A stretch of 64,000 bases of DNA from an uncultured Eubacterium sp. Its GTDB lineage: Bacteria; Bacillota; Clostridia; Lachnospirales; Lachnospiraceae. The notes under the pieces were generated by a model. That model was not told the DNA's origin. It was given only the letters and a program-made list of their open reading frames with translations, and did no database searches. Where the stretch lies: contig CAJUTM010000004.1 of the NCBI GenBank assembly GCA_910589595.1, positions 101,821 through 165,820 of the forward strand. Reading direction: 5' to 3'. Positions 1 to 9,040 of the stretch are shown one piece after another (within the stretch, counting starts at the first letter, position 1; the number at the start of each line of letters is the position of its first letter). Both the position numbers and the translations under genes were made by a program.

Positions 1-2336
1 TGCCATTCTCATCTATTTCAACGCTTCCTGCCCTTGGCAGCGTAACCGTCACATCCGTCGTCCCGTCATTCCCATTATCAATCGTAACGATGCCGCCCGT
101 ACTGTTCTTTATCGTTTCGTCTACACGCATAACGATTTTTCCCGGCGCCAGTGTAACCGCTTCACTGCAGTAGTTTACCGTAACCGTGATGGTTTTCTCC
201 CCTGCGGCATAATTTCCATTTGCCGCCGTGGTAAGTGTTACCCGAAACACGCCCGGTTTCGTCACCGTTAATACCGTTCCGTCTAATGTTCCCTCTCCCG
301 TAACTGTCCCGTCATCCTCTTTTGATACGAGGGAATATGTTGCTTTTCCGGCATTTTCATCTATGGAAAAATAGTTCGACACATCAATAGCGCTGCCGTC
401 ATACGTGAGCGTCTGATCATTTCCAGTAAGCGTGACAGGCGCTGCGTCTTTATTACTAATCGTAACAGTACCCGTAATGCTGCCTGTTTTGCTGTCATAG
501 CCCTCACATTCGGAAGCATCATAATTCGCAATTTCCGATGCTTTCACCGTCCACCGGAATGTATTCGCCGTCTCCGGCACGGTGTTATAAGCAGCGCCGC
601 CGTCGTTCGCCAGCATCCATGTCACATTTGCTTTTACCGTGTCTGAAGAGGCGTTTCCCTCCAATGTCAGCTCTGCCTGTCCGCCAAGCTCGCTGTTATC
701 TGCCAGAATACTGTCTGCGGTGTAATATTCCGTAAATATATTATCTTTCGGAACTGCCGGTGCAGCCACACCGGTTATCTTCTTTTTCGCCGTAGTAAAT
801 TCTTTCGTCACCGTCAGGGTTCCGTCCGTGTTCAGAGTACACTGCTGTGCCGTATCGCCATCCACGGTCACAGATGGCGAATCCCCAAATATGCAGACCG
901 CATCACCGGACTTGTCCAGCGCAAGTGTAAGTTCTGCCTGATAGGTTTTATTCCAGTCCGCATTCCCTGTCGCTTCTTCACTGCTGTCTTTCGCTGTATA
1001 TGTAATGGCAAGCGATTCCGCATCAATTCCTTCTGTATTGCAGGATGCCTTTGTGGGAAACGCCTTGCCGTTTTCCGGCTTCACACCTGTAAGCTCAACC
1101 GAATTTATTATATTTATCTTCTTAGCCTCTGCCATCTTGGCATAAGTTACATTGTCTTCTGTCTTTTCCAGCCATATTTTACACTCTGCGAAGTCAAGGT
1201 CAATATTCTTGCCAAACTCTTTCTTAATCATTTCTTCTGTAACAACCGTGTTCGTTGTTACCGGTATGCTGTAATAGGTGTCCCTGGTTCCATTCTGGTT
1301 AAACTGCACGAAAAGGGTAACGGTACGCCCTGCACCCTCATCTTTCTGTGCCACGATCTTACCGGCTTCTGCATCATAGCTTACGGTTCCAATCTTTTTA
1401 TCGGAGCCGTCCAGTCTCAGTCTCAATGGATCACTACCCTCTATCGCTCCCCTCGTTGTACCCGCAGCAGATGCAAAGATGACGGATGTCAAGTCCAGTT
1501 CAAAAGCGGGTAATACATTCTCAGCATTATTGACACTCATACCTGTAATCCATTTTGCGGAAGTGGTAGAGCCATTTTTCCCCGTCATCACAACGCCCTT
1601 ACTGGTGGACGGCGGGCGCAGCCAAAAGGGAGAATTCGTCACAGGGTCGTAATACCAGTACCCGACATCTATATGCAGACCATTGTTCAAATTGTCAGGA
1701 GCATTTCTCCCTACTGTAATATGCGACACCTGAGCGCCTTCAGCCTTCTCTCCATATGGCAGATACAATTTATCCTTCGTGGAATATACACAATTGTTCT
1801 TTTCATCATCCGTATAAATAGTTGTATCCAGCATCAGCGCCTTCTCAGTATCACCAAAATGCCCGTCGTATGTGTCTGTCCATGTTTTTAATTCATCCCG
1901 TAACATGCTGGCTCCATAATGGTTTACATGTACACTTTCTATATTTTGACCCTCTGGATAGCTGCAACCCCATTCAGTACTATACGTTTTTATATAATCA
2001 CTAACGGAGGTACGCTCGTCAAAGTTAGTTTCTGTCAGCGGGCTTGCCGCAAACAACGTCACACTGTCTCCTCCTTGATTTCCCACTACCCACCATGCCT
2101 GAGCCTTATTATGAGCTTTTTCCAAAATAGACTTTTGCCGGATTTTTACCGTTACTATTATGAGCATCCGTGTCAAAAGTCTTTAGCTGCTCTTTTGTCA
2201 CAAACAAGTTGGGAGCGGCGCTCCATTGCTCAGCCGCCTGAACCTCTGTGGCAGACGATGCCGGAAATGATGTTATCACCATTGCCGCCGCCAGAAACAG
2301 CGAGCCGATTTTCTTCTTTACATTTCTTTGTCTCAA
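1..2336 (-). pseudogene. Frameshifted secreted/surface protein with Ig-like repeats; C-terminus outside the window
   Basis: Translation begins at a TTG codon (2336-2334) with a GGAGGA ribosome site about eight bases upstream. Residues 1-35 make a signal peptide (KKK, hydrophobic core, cut near EVQAAEQW). This frame stops at TAA at 2109, after about 75 codons. From 2116 down to base 1 the neighbouring frame is open with no stop (about 705 codons, checked codon by codon) and continues the same protein: KAQAWWVVGNQGGD, VTLFAASPL, then beta-rich repeats of Ig-like/MBG type (YDGSAIDVS, GTVTISNKD). Removing one A from the A5 run (T5 on the plus strand, 2117-2121) joins the frames as KVYFGKAHNKAQAWW. 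I infer a cell-surface or secreted adhesin-like protein. The shift is either a real mutation or a homopolymer error. No function beyond surface display can be given. Confidence 0.8.
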
Positions 2337-2367
2337 TTTTCTCTTCCTCCAGTCCTTTTAAAGTGCC

Positions 2368-2396
2368 TTGACATTTTTATTTGCAGCTTATATACT
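2368..2396 (+). promoter_or_regulatory. Sigma-A-type promoter for the MerR-family gene
   Basis: Perfect TTGACA at 2368-2373, 17-bp spacer, TATACT at 2391-2396. It lies about 90 bases upstream of the ATG at 2488. The spacer has normal length, unlike the 19-20 bp usual at MerR-activated promoters, so no MerR-type activation at this site is evident. Confidence 0.7.
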
Positions 2397-2487
2397 GACA
2401 CCAAGAGTTTAACATAACCACCCATGAACGACTCAAGAGTTTTTTACAAATTTTACATTTTTTAAGATATTCAATAAGGAGATTACT

Positions 2488-3330
2488 ATGGACAGCACAA
2501 CGAACGAAAGCGACTACAGTTTATTTTCTATCAGTCAGGCGGCTCACGCCTGCAATCTTTCCCGTTCCAGTTTAATCCGTCTGGAAGAAAAAGGGCTGCT
2601 GACTCCCGCCCGCACCAATGCAAAAAGCGGATACCGATACTATAATACCAACAACATCAGCCGTATTCTCCAGATTCAGAAATTCCAATGGATGGGCTTT
2701 TCTCCGGAGGAAATCATCTCCTATTATGAGAGCGGTGGAAAGGCCGACGGGCTTCTTGACGGTTTGGAGCAGAAGCTGTCCGTGCTGCAGCAGCAGATTG
2801 AAGAAATGCGTCTGCGTTCCCATGATGTACAGGATATGTCCCTATCCATCCTGAATATACCGGAAACCTTATGCTGCGTCCGCAAATATCAGGGCGCTCT
2901 GATACAGGATAAATACCATGCCTCATATGACTTTTTCCACGAATGTGTGGAAAAGGGAATCGCCCTCGCACCAAAACCACTTTTCGTCATCAATGAGCGC
3001 ACGGACTATCTGGAGGGGAAAATCACTTCCACCCCCTATGATTTTTATATCTGCATTCCCGTTCTGCCGGAACAGGCGCCGGAGGATGCGGTTCCTATTC
3101 CCGCCTGCACTGCCTTATCCCTGTTAGTGTATGGAGACTACAGCAGCCTCAACGAAGCACATCTGTATCTGGGAGAACAGGTGCGTAAACGCGGGCTTAC
3201 TCCTGCCGGATATATTCGGGCAATCGCTCTGGTCGCTCCCTATACGGGGAAAGAAATCAATCCGGACAGGTATTGTTCACAGTTGGTGCTGCCGGTGGAG
3301 GAAAAGAACAGCTCAACGGCGCCAATTTGA
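2488..3330 (+). CDS. MerR-family regulator with C-terminal effector-binding domain
   Basis: 280 residues, ATG start with AAGGAG seven bases upstream. Residues about 13-80 form a winged helix-turn-helix of the MerR type (SISQAAHACNLSRSSLIRLEEKGLL, then SGYRYYNTNNISRI). Residues about 88-115 are a coiled coil (EQKLSVLQQQIEEM) for dimerisation. Residues about 125-270 resemble the GyrI/BltR-like ligand pocket found in drug-responsive regulators such as BltR. The family activates or represses promoters upon binding small hydrophobic or cationic molecules; the ligand here is unknown. It is divergent from the broken surface gene. No efflux pump is adjacent, so the target is likely elsewhere or is the divergent gene. 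It is expressed from a TTGACA/TATACT promoter and ended by a hairpin overlapping its own stop codon. Confidence 0.85.
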   Translation: MDSTTNESDYSLFSISQAAHACNLSRSSLIRLEEKGLLTPARTNAKSGYRYYNTNNISRILQIQKFQWMGFSPEEIISYYESGGKADGLLDGLEQKLSVLQQQIEEMRLRSHDVQDMSLSILNIPETLCCVRKYQGALIQDKYHASYDFFHECVEKGIALAPKPLFVINERTDYLEGKITSTPYDFYICIPVLPEQAPEDAVPIPACTALSLLVYGDYSSLNEAHLYLGEQVRKRGLTPAGYIRAIALVAPYTGKEINPDRYCSQLVLPVEEKNSSTAPI

Positions 3331-3357
3331 ACCCGCCGTTGAGCTGCTGCTTGTTTT
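3309..3357 (+). terminator. Intrinsic terminator overlapping the MerR stop codon
   Basis: Perfect 13-bp arms at 3309-3321 and 3334-3346 (CAGCTCAACGGCG and its complement), 12-base loop containing the TGA stop (3328-3330), followed by a T-rich run TTGTTTT. The last codons of the regulator therefore encode the left arm. Confidence 0.85.
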
Positions 3358-3377
3358 ATATCTGACAAATTTTATAT

Positions 3378-3902
3378 CTATTCTTCTTCCTCTTTCGGCC
3401 GCCATGCCTGTCCAAAATTTATATCTTTAAATAATGCCGCCAAACCGGTAATCTGCTTAAGCCTGAGAATCTCATCCCGATCCATTCCCAAATGCTTACT
3501 AATCCATGCATCAGAGCGTCCAATTTCATGCAGTTCCTTTACTATATTGCTCATAAGATCGACATCATGGGTTCCCCTCGCACGGTTGTGCCGTATCGTA
3601 CTCGCCATCCTCCGGTCAAGTGTCTTGTTAATAACAGATACGGGAATCAAGCCCTGTTCTCTCTTATATATATCCGGATAATCTATCATAATACGGTAAC
3701 GATGGAAGCCATCAACAATAATATACTTATCTTCTTCCTTTACATAATAGCAGACAATCGGCATCGTGTAGCCGTCTTCTTTAATGCTTTCATATAGAAG
3801 TTTCATTTCCGGCGGCGCTACGGAATTGGGGTTATAAGCATTTGGTTCTATTTTCTCAACCGGTACTGCCACCACTTTATAAACCGGACTTACATATGCC
3901 AT
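3378..3902 (-). CDS. ParB-like nuclease-domain protein (IbrB-like)
   Basis: 174 residues. Residues about 10-75 match the ParB/Srx-type N-terminal fold: VPVEKIEPNAYNPN, a LLYESIKEDGYTMPIV helix-strand unit and the signature VDGFHRY (GxHR-type nucleotide-binding box). NRARGTHD and a C-terminal helix-turn-helix-like stretch (DAWISKHLGMDRDEILRLKQ) follow. It overlaps the upstream gene by one base (TAATG at 3904-3900), so the two are translationally coupled. In enterobacteria the IbrA/IbrB pair joins a PAPS-reductase-like protein to a ParB-like protein and was described as an activator of eib genes; the biochemical activity is not established. The complete frame here contrasts with its broken partner. 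Confidence 0.75.
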   Translation of the reverse strand: MAYVSPVYKVVAVPVEKIEPNAYNPNSVAPPEMKLLYESIKEDGYTMPIVCYYVKEEDKYIIVDGFHRYRIMIDYPDIYKREQGLIPVSVINKTLDRRMASTIRHNRARGTHDVDLMSNIVKELHEIGRSDAWISKHLGMDRDEILRLKQITGLAALFKDINFGQAWRPKEEEE

Positions 3903-5253
3903 TATGCTCTCACCTCACTTTGTCCAATTGATTCGATTTCCTTATATTTTGCACGAATCATATCAGTCTGTCTCTTCTGTTCCCTCGTTGGGCCGAATCC
4001 CATAAAGCGGCAAATATGGTCATTCTTGAGTATGCAGTAACACATTCTTTTCCAGCTTGGTATGTCTTTGCTGGATTTAATATCATCCGTATGGTCCGGA
4101 ATCCTGCCGGTAAAGATTACTCTGGATTTGCGGCTTAATGTGTAATTAGACACACCATTACGCCGGATTTTATATCCGTGATCCTCCAGTTCCTTAATCG
4201 TTTCCTCATCAAGTCCGCCGCCTGTTGTGTGCCAGAAATGCATGGATGAATTAAACTTCTTGGCGTATTGATTTCGCAGCCGCACCGGCAATGTATCCAG
4301 CAAAAACAATGTATAAGACTGCCATGTATGCCCCTCCGGCAGCGTCACATTGCGATATCCCATAGCTTTCGTCTTACCATAAATACTGGCAAAATTTGCC
4401 CCCTGTACCCGTCCCACCAGCTTCACCCAGATATCAGGGTCAATGATACGATACAAATTGAGGCTGTCTTTGGAGTAATCGTTAAACGGTGACGCCACAC
4501 GCATTTGCGATGCTTTTAACCCCGCCTTATAATACAAATCATAGAGATGGTTGTAATCATAATTAAATATATAGTTAGCATGCCACACATCTTCCACCCG
4601 CCAATCATAAATCGGTGAGGCACACCAGACATTTTTAAACTGCTGGCTAATCCAGCATTGATCCTTATAACCGTATTTGCGATTCAGAAAACCACTAAAT
4701 CGCTGCAGCGATTCACTCGCACGGATACCCAGCAGGCAAATCGTCTTTCCATTACCGTGGCTGAGCCGATACCATCTTCTAAACTGCTTGGCAAGGCTCT
4801 CCTGATTCATCTTATATTTATATGTAGTAATCGGATTATTGTCAAGATTAATCACATATGGATGTTGTGGCATTGGTCTGACCCATGCGTTCTCCTTTTT
4901 ATCATCCCACGGATACCAGTACATCTCATAACTGCTCACTGCCGTTCGCGTCGCCATTGGCAGGCAGACCCAGTACGGCTCCACCTCTTTTTCAATCCTT
5001 TTAAAAGTCCTCTCGATATACTCGGTCGTCACCGTATACTGCGCTTCGAAATCCTGATGAAATACGCCAATTTTTCTATCCGGCGCATACTTTTTCTGAT
5101 AATCCAGCAGCAGATTCAATAACACCCCGCTGTCTTTCCCTCCGGAAAAAGATAGATATTGTCAAATTCCTCAAAAATGAACTTAAACCGCTCTTGTAAT
5201 GCATCATAAACATTTTGTTCCATAAATGTTCGCTTCATCTGTATATCCCCCAT
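3902..5253 (-). pseudogene. PAPS-reductase-like (IbrA-like) PP-loop protein, frameshifted at the PP-loop
   Basis: An intact frame covers 3902-5125 (407 residues) but opens inside the protein, at the GTG following SGGKDSG. An N-terminal frame begins at 5253 (MGDIQMKRTF) or 5238 (MKRTF), runs through FKFIFEEFDNIYL and stops at 5116. Between them the phosphate-binding loop SFSGGKDSG is encoded across the shift at about 5146-5150 (a T5 run). Adding one T, or restoring a lost four-base unit, recreates FDNIYLSFSGGKDSGVLL, the family consensus. The remainder has family features: FHQDFEAQYT, LLGIRASESLQR (substrate loop), PIYDWRVEDVW, RVASPFND. The family uses an adenine-nucleotide alpha hydrolase fold; the substrate is not known. 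Without the shift being corrected the product lacks its ATP-binding loop. Confidence 0.75.
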
Positions 5254-5322
5254 TTCCTCCGAAGAAACCTTATATCAATCACAATTCAATGGTGTCGCTT
5301 CCTATATTCCCATTTAATGGAA

Positions 5323-5351
5323 AATATACCGTATTTTACCATTTATTTCAA
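5323..5351 (-). promoter_or_regulatory. Promoter of the ibrA-ibrB-like operon with overlapping dyad
   Basis: On the minus strand: TTGAAA (5351-5346), 17-bp spacer, TATATT (5328-5323), about 70 bases before the first ATG. An imperfect palindrome (AATGGTAAAATA / TATATTTTCCATT arms around 5316-5343) is centred next to the -10 box and could be an operator. Confidence 0.6.
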
Positions 5352-5384
5352 TGCTCTATTTGCCATATTAGCCTGAAGTCCTAA

Positions 5385-5440
5385 AAACAAATAAAGAGAC
5401 ATCATCTCCCCCTCGCGGGAAACAATGTCTCTCTTTGTTT
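5385..5440 (-). terminator. Terminator of the secreted Ig-like protein gene
   Basis: Inverted repeat with arms 5385-5402 and 5425-5440 (AAACAAAGAGAGACAT on the minus strand paired with ATGTCTCTTTATTTGTTT, two unpaired bases). The descending minus-strand arm is T-rich. It lies 33 bases after the stop of the 5473-6441 gene. Confidence 0.6.
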
Positions 5441-5472
5441 ACAAATCATCACCAAAATATCATGTGACTGAA

Positions 5473-6441
5473 TTATGCCGTAGGATATTCGGCTCCTTTT
5501 ATGGCATTAAATGTAATTTTCTTAACTGTGATACCTTCCAAACAATCCGGAGCGGCGTAATCATTATTTCCATCCCATGTCTGGAAATTAAGTCCGGCAC
5601 ACTGGCCTGTGAAATCGTCATCCCCAAATTCCAGTGTATACTCTGTTTCATCTGCATTGATACCATAAGTAAATTTGTCTGCATCTTTATAGCCGTCTAC
5701 ATCACTCGCCTCCAGACAAAGTGCAATCTTACCTCCGTTCAGGGAAGAAGTATCCTCATCTCTAAAGTCATACTGCACTTCTATTGTTACCGACTCAAAA
5801 TACTTCAAATCAAAGCGGTCATCTTTGTCCTTTAACAGGTTAAACGGAGTCTCTGCCTCTTCATCTGCGAGTTTAATCGCGCAGGCATGTGCAAAATCTG
5901 CGTCTAGTCCTGCATTTTGGAAATCATCATAAGTAATAACAATGTCTTTTACTTCCTTTGTTCTCGGAGTTGGGGTAGGGGGCGGCGTAGGTGTCGCTGT
6001 CGGCGTCGGAGTTGCATTGCCTGTGTTAGTGTTCGTGTTGGTGTTTGTGTTCGTATTTGTGTTGGTGTTCGTTTTCGTATCAGTAGAAGTTTTCTTTGTA
6101 ACAGAAACCGTAATCTTCTTTTTCAAAGTCTTCTTACCATACTTCATTTTAGCAGTAATTTTTGCTTTACCTGCTTTCTTTGCCTTAATCGTTACACCTT
6201 TTTTCGATTTCTTGGATAAAGAAACAACTTTCTTTCCAGCCTTATTTAGTGACCATGTAACTTTTTTGGCGTTTTTAACGGTTACTTTCTTCTTTGCACC
6301 CTCTTGCAGGGAAACCTTTGTCGTACTTAACTTAGGTTTCTTTGCTTTTGCGTCTGCCGGCATTACTGTCGCACTAAGAACCATAGCAGCTGATAATACA
6401 ACAGCAAGACCTTTCGCATTGTTTTTCACAAATGTTCTCAT
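5473..6441 (-). CDS. Secreted protein: Ig-like module, Thr-Asn and Pro-Thr linkers, carbohydrate-binding-like C-domain
   Basis: 322 residues. Signal peptide about 1-31 (KGLAVVLSAAMVLSATVMPADA). Residues about 35-117 form a lysine-rich Ig-like (BIG2-type) module: KLSTTKVSLQEGAKKKVTVKN, KKAGKAKITAK. A Thr-Asn repeat (about 120-139) and a TPTPTATPTPPP linker (about 142-160) follow. Residues about 165-322 are acidic and beta-rich (VITYDDFQNAG, SVTIEVQYDF, LNFQTWDGNND, ITVKKITFNAIKG), resembling domains that bind polysaccharides, although I cannot name a family with confidence. There is no LPXTG motif or membrane anchor, so retention at the wall, if any, would be non-covalent through the basic module. 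It has its own promoter and terminator and lies next to the GH43 enzyme, suggesting a shared role in glycan capture. Confidence 0.75.
   Translation of the reverse strand: MRTFVKNNAKGLAVVLSAAMVLSATVMPADAKAKKPKLSTTKVSLQEGAKKKVTVKNAKKVTWSLNKAGKKVVSLSKKSKKGVTIKAKKAGKAKITAKMKYGKKTLKKKITVSVTKKTSTDTKTNTNTNTNTNTNTNTNTGNATPTPTATPTPPPTPTPRTKEVKDIVITYDDFQNAGLDADFAHACAIKLADEEAETPFNLLKDKDDRFDLKYFESVTIEVQYDFRDEDTSSLNGGKIALCLEASDVDGYKDADKFTYGINADETEYTLEFGDDDFTGQCAGLNFQTWDGNNDYAAPDCLEGITVKKITFNAIKGAEYPTA
6022..6078 (-). repeat. Six-base tandem repeat encoding Thr-Asn linker
   Basis: About nine imperfect copies of a hexamer read as ACN AAY on the minus strand, giving TNTNTN repeats. Third-position variation between copies means it is a diverged coding repeat. 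It could still change length by slippage without shifting frame. Confidence 0.8.
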
Positions 6442-6481
6442 GAAATACCTCCTTTTGGATTTTAATAATAGAGCTATTTAC

Positions 6482-6510
6482 ATTATAAAGTACTTTTACT
6501 GAAATTACAA
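6482..6510 (-). promoter_or_regulatory. Promoter of the secreted Ig-like protein gene
   Basis: Minus strand TTGTAA (6510-6505), 17-bp spacer, perfect TATAAT (6487-6482), 40 bases before the ATG at 6441. Confidence 0.7.
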
Positions 6511-6578
6511 TCATTATAATCACAATATTTTGTAGTTTTTTTGTTTTTTTACATTTTTTTACATTTTCTCCATAAGTT

Positions 6579-8924
6579 CTATCTTACGGTAATCTTTTTC
6601 ATGGCACTGTAACGGCCTCTTACTTTCCTGCCGTTTTTCGCTTTCTTAAATGCTCTTACTTTAACATAATATTTCTTTCCTTTTTTCAATTTTCTGGTTA
6701 CGCATTTCGTTTTCTTCGCAGTTATTTTCTTAACCGCTTTTTTCAATTTTTTGTCCGTGGAATAGACAACTTCATATCCTGCCGCACCGCTTACTTTCTT
6801 CCATGAAATTTTTGCTTTCTTCGCTTTTGTCACCTTTACCTTAACGCCTTTTACTTTAGCAACTTTCACAGGTTTGTTTACGCTGACATCCGGTGTCGGC
6901 TGGGGACTTGTTACTACAGGAGTATCCTTTCCCTGATCTGCAGGTGTCGGAGTCGGAGTTGCCGGCGGTACAAGTGTCGGGGTCGGCGTCGCTGTAGACG
7001 TCGGCGTTGCCGTCGGTCTCGGCGTCGGTACAGGAAGCGGCAAAGTAGGCGTTGTCTCCTCTTTCATAAACATCCATGTATCGAGGTTAAACAACTTTCT
7101 GCCGGCCTCGCCTTTGAATATAAACTGGACGTCGTGAATGCCCGTTACCGTTTCTTTCAGGTTTGTCCGGAAATCATCATATTCGTTTGTTCCACCCGTA
7201 TGACCAATCTCAACAGTACCGACGAGTTTTTGTTTTTCCGTATCGGTATAGTCCAGCCAGATTTCTATCGTTCCTCCGGCTGTATCGTCATCCGGATTCG
7301 CAATTACATTTCCTTTGCTGTCTTTAACAGGGTTTTCTAACGGTGTCCCAAGTCCGCAGGCAGCGCTTATGGTGAAAGATTTTGCCCCCTCGCTGCCAAA
7401 ATCGACCTCTCTGACCCGAATAAAATCATTGTTGTCAATGTCATAAACGGCTACGCCTCCAAGGGCTGCCGATTTCCAGAATGCCGTCTTGCCCGTTACC
7501 GCATCGATTTCCGTGCAAGGCGTCTTTGATTTTGTTTTCACGCCGCGTCCGGTACCGTTGAATCCGCCTTTCGGGCCGTCCAGATTGCTTTCCCAACATA
7601 TTGTCTCCGCCTGATTTAACTCGTACGGATTCAATGTTCCGATTGGGTCAACACTGAAATATGAGGAACCTTTTGTCTTATTTGTCATTCCCTGAACCAT
7701 ATAGGCAGCGACATTATCCGGCGTCTCTTTCTTGATTAAGTTATTTTCATCGTATTCAAACTCTTTTACACAGACAGAACGGTTCGAGCCATCCCCTCCA
7801 ACGAGCATTTCATTCAGATAGAATAAATAATTTTTCCCCTTAAATTCGACTACCCCCGGATGAATACAGGAATATCCGTTTTCACGTCCCATCAAAAGCG
7901 CGCGATATGTCCATGGCCCCGTTGGCGTCGGCGCCGTAGAGTATTCGACGGTCTCCCCCGGTATACGCCCGCCGACAAAGAACATGAAATAATCGTCGGT
8001 ATCCGGATTTCCGTCATCATGCTTTATCAGCCACGGTCCCTCTTCAAAGGCGCAGCGCTTTTCTTCTTCACCCTTTTTCTGCGTAGGGAATTTGCCTGTT
8101 GTTTCTTTTCCCTGAGACGGCTCGCCAAACGATTTGTAAGATTCCTCGCCAAACATCTGCTCGCTGTGCAGTCCCGGCCGCACTTCTCCTAAAATCTTAT
8201 TGTCGCTCTTTGGAAAACGCGGGTCGATATTCTTCTCCTCTTCAGAGAGAACACCATCGCCATTTGTATCCGGATCCACGTCCAAGAGGTCGTTCGTAAG
8301 CTTGCAGTATCTTAAATACGGGTTCCCCCAATACAAATATACATCATAATTTTCGTAGTCTTCCGGATTGCCGTGGTCTTCAATATAAACCGTCGGATCA
8401 ATATTTCCACCGTCCCAGCCGCCGTCAATTAAGTACTTGCCCGGTGTGGCGTCCTGAAAAGGCCCTTCCGGTCTGTCGGCAACCGCCACGTCAATCTTTG
8501 TTCCGTTAAAAGGTGCAAACAGGAAATATTTCTTCACCCACTTGCCGTCTTCCTTAATTGGCATTTCAACAACGTGCTGCGCCCAGGCACGCCAGTTTTC
8601 CTTTGATTTACTTTCCTTGTCAAATGTCTGTGCATGGGCAATCTGTCCATGATCCGTCCAGTTTACCATGTCTTTTGTGGAGTAACACCGCCATTCATTC
8701 ATGTAACTCCAGTCGTTGTACTTCTGTTCTTTTAATTCATCGCGCGTCGTATAAACATATAAGGTGTCGCCTACGACAAGCGGTGACGGATCTGCCGTGT
8801 AAGTAGTCTGAATAATCGGATTTTCAGCAGATACCTTTTGGGGAATAAACAAACTGCCAAGGCAGAGAGACAGCGCACTCACAATGGCAATTCCCTTTGA
8901 TATAATCGTTTTTTTCTTTTTCAT
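6579..8924 (-). CDS. Secreted GH43-family glycoside hydrolase with CBM6-like and FN3 modules
   Basis: 781 residues. Signal peptide about 1-33. The five-bladed propeller catalytic domain (about 38-400) shows the GH43 triad: general base D45 in TYTADPSPLV, the pKa-tuning D176 in GGNIDPTVY, and the acid E294/E295 in FEEGPW. Related motifs are YSTKDMVNWTDHG and APTPTGPWTY. Family members cleave arabinose- or xylose-containing plant polysaccharides; the exact substrate is not readable. A perfect EF-hand loop (DTNGDGVLSEEE, 219-230) is inserted in the catalytic domain. Residues about 440-625 look like a CBM6-type beta-sandwich (YELNQAETICWES). A Pro-Thr linker (about 635-690) leads to a lysine-rich FN3 module (VSGAAGYEVVYS) at the end. 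No LPXTG. Transcribed divergently from an AraC regulator, which probably controls it. Confidence 0.9.
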   Translation of the reverse strand: MKKKKTIISKGIAIVSALSLCLGSLFIPQKVSAENPIIQTTYTADPSPLVVGDTLYVYTTRDELKEQKYNDWSYMNEWRCYSTKDMVNWTDHGQIAHAQTFDKESKSKENWRAWAQHVVEMPIKEDGKWVKKYFLFAPFNGTKIDVAVADRPEGPFQDATPGKYLIDGGWDGGNIDPTVYIEDHGNPEDYENYDVYLYWGNPYLRYCKLTNDLLDVDPDTNGDGVLSEEEKNIDPRFPKSDNKILGEVRPGLHSEQMFGEESYKSFGEPSQGKETTGKFPTQKKGEEEKRCAFEEGPWLIKHDDGNPDTDDYFMFFVGGRIPGETVEYSTAPTPTGPWTYRALLMGRENGYSCIHPGVVEFKGKNYLFYLNEMLVGGDGSNRSVCVKEFEYDENNLIKKETPDNVAAYMVQGMTNKTKGSSYFSVDPIGTLNPYELNQAETICWESNLDGPKGGFNGTGRGVKTKSKTPCTEIDAVTGKTAFWKSAALGGVAVYDIDNNDFIRVREVDFGSEGAKSFTISAACGLGTPLENPVKDSKGNVIANPDDDTAGGTIEIWLDYTDTEKQKLVGTVEIGHTGGTNEYDDFRTNLKETVTGIHDVQFIFKGEAGRKLFNLDTWMFMKEETTPTLPLPVPTPRPTATPTSTATPTPTLVPPATPTPTPADQGKDTPVVTSPQPTPDVSVNKPVKVAKVKGVKVKVTKAKKAKISWKKVSGAAGYEVVYSTDKKLKKAVKKITAKKTKCVTRKLKKGKKYYVKVRAFKKAKNGRKVRGRYSAMKKITVR

Positions 8925-8956
8925 AAAATCCCTCCGTTCATAATAATTCTATTTCT

Positions 8957-8985
8957 ATATTAACCTTTCCGTGCGCTTCATTCAA
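8957..8985 (-). promoter_or_regulatory. Promoter of the GH43 gene
   Basis: Minus strand TTGAAT (8985-8980), 17-bp spacer, TAATAT (8962-8957), followed by an ACGGAGGG ribosome site before the ATG at 8924. Confidence 0.55.
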
Positions 8986-9006
8986 TGATTTTTCCATAGT
9001 AATTTA

Positions 9007-9034
9007 TTGATGTATGCAAACATTGTGTTATAAT
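9007..9034 (+). promoter_or_regulatory. Promoter of the AraC-family gene
   Basis: TTGATG (9007-9012), 16-bp spacer, perfect TATAAT (9029-9034). The predicted start site is near 9041, exactly where the first leader hairpin begins. Confidence 0.65.
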
Positions 9035-9040
9035 TATGAT

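Noticed and set aside
1919..2371. 150-codon plus-strand frame across the frameshift of the surface gene
   Set aside because: Antisense to the signal peptide and Ig-like region; composition not protein-like, and the minus strand carries the ribosome site.
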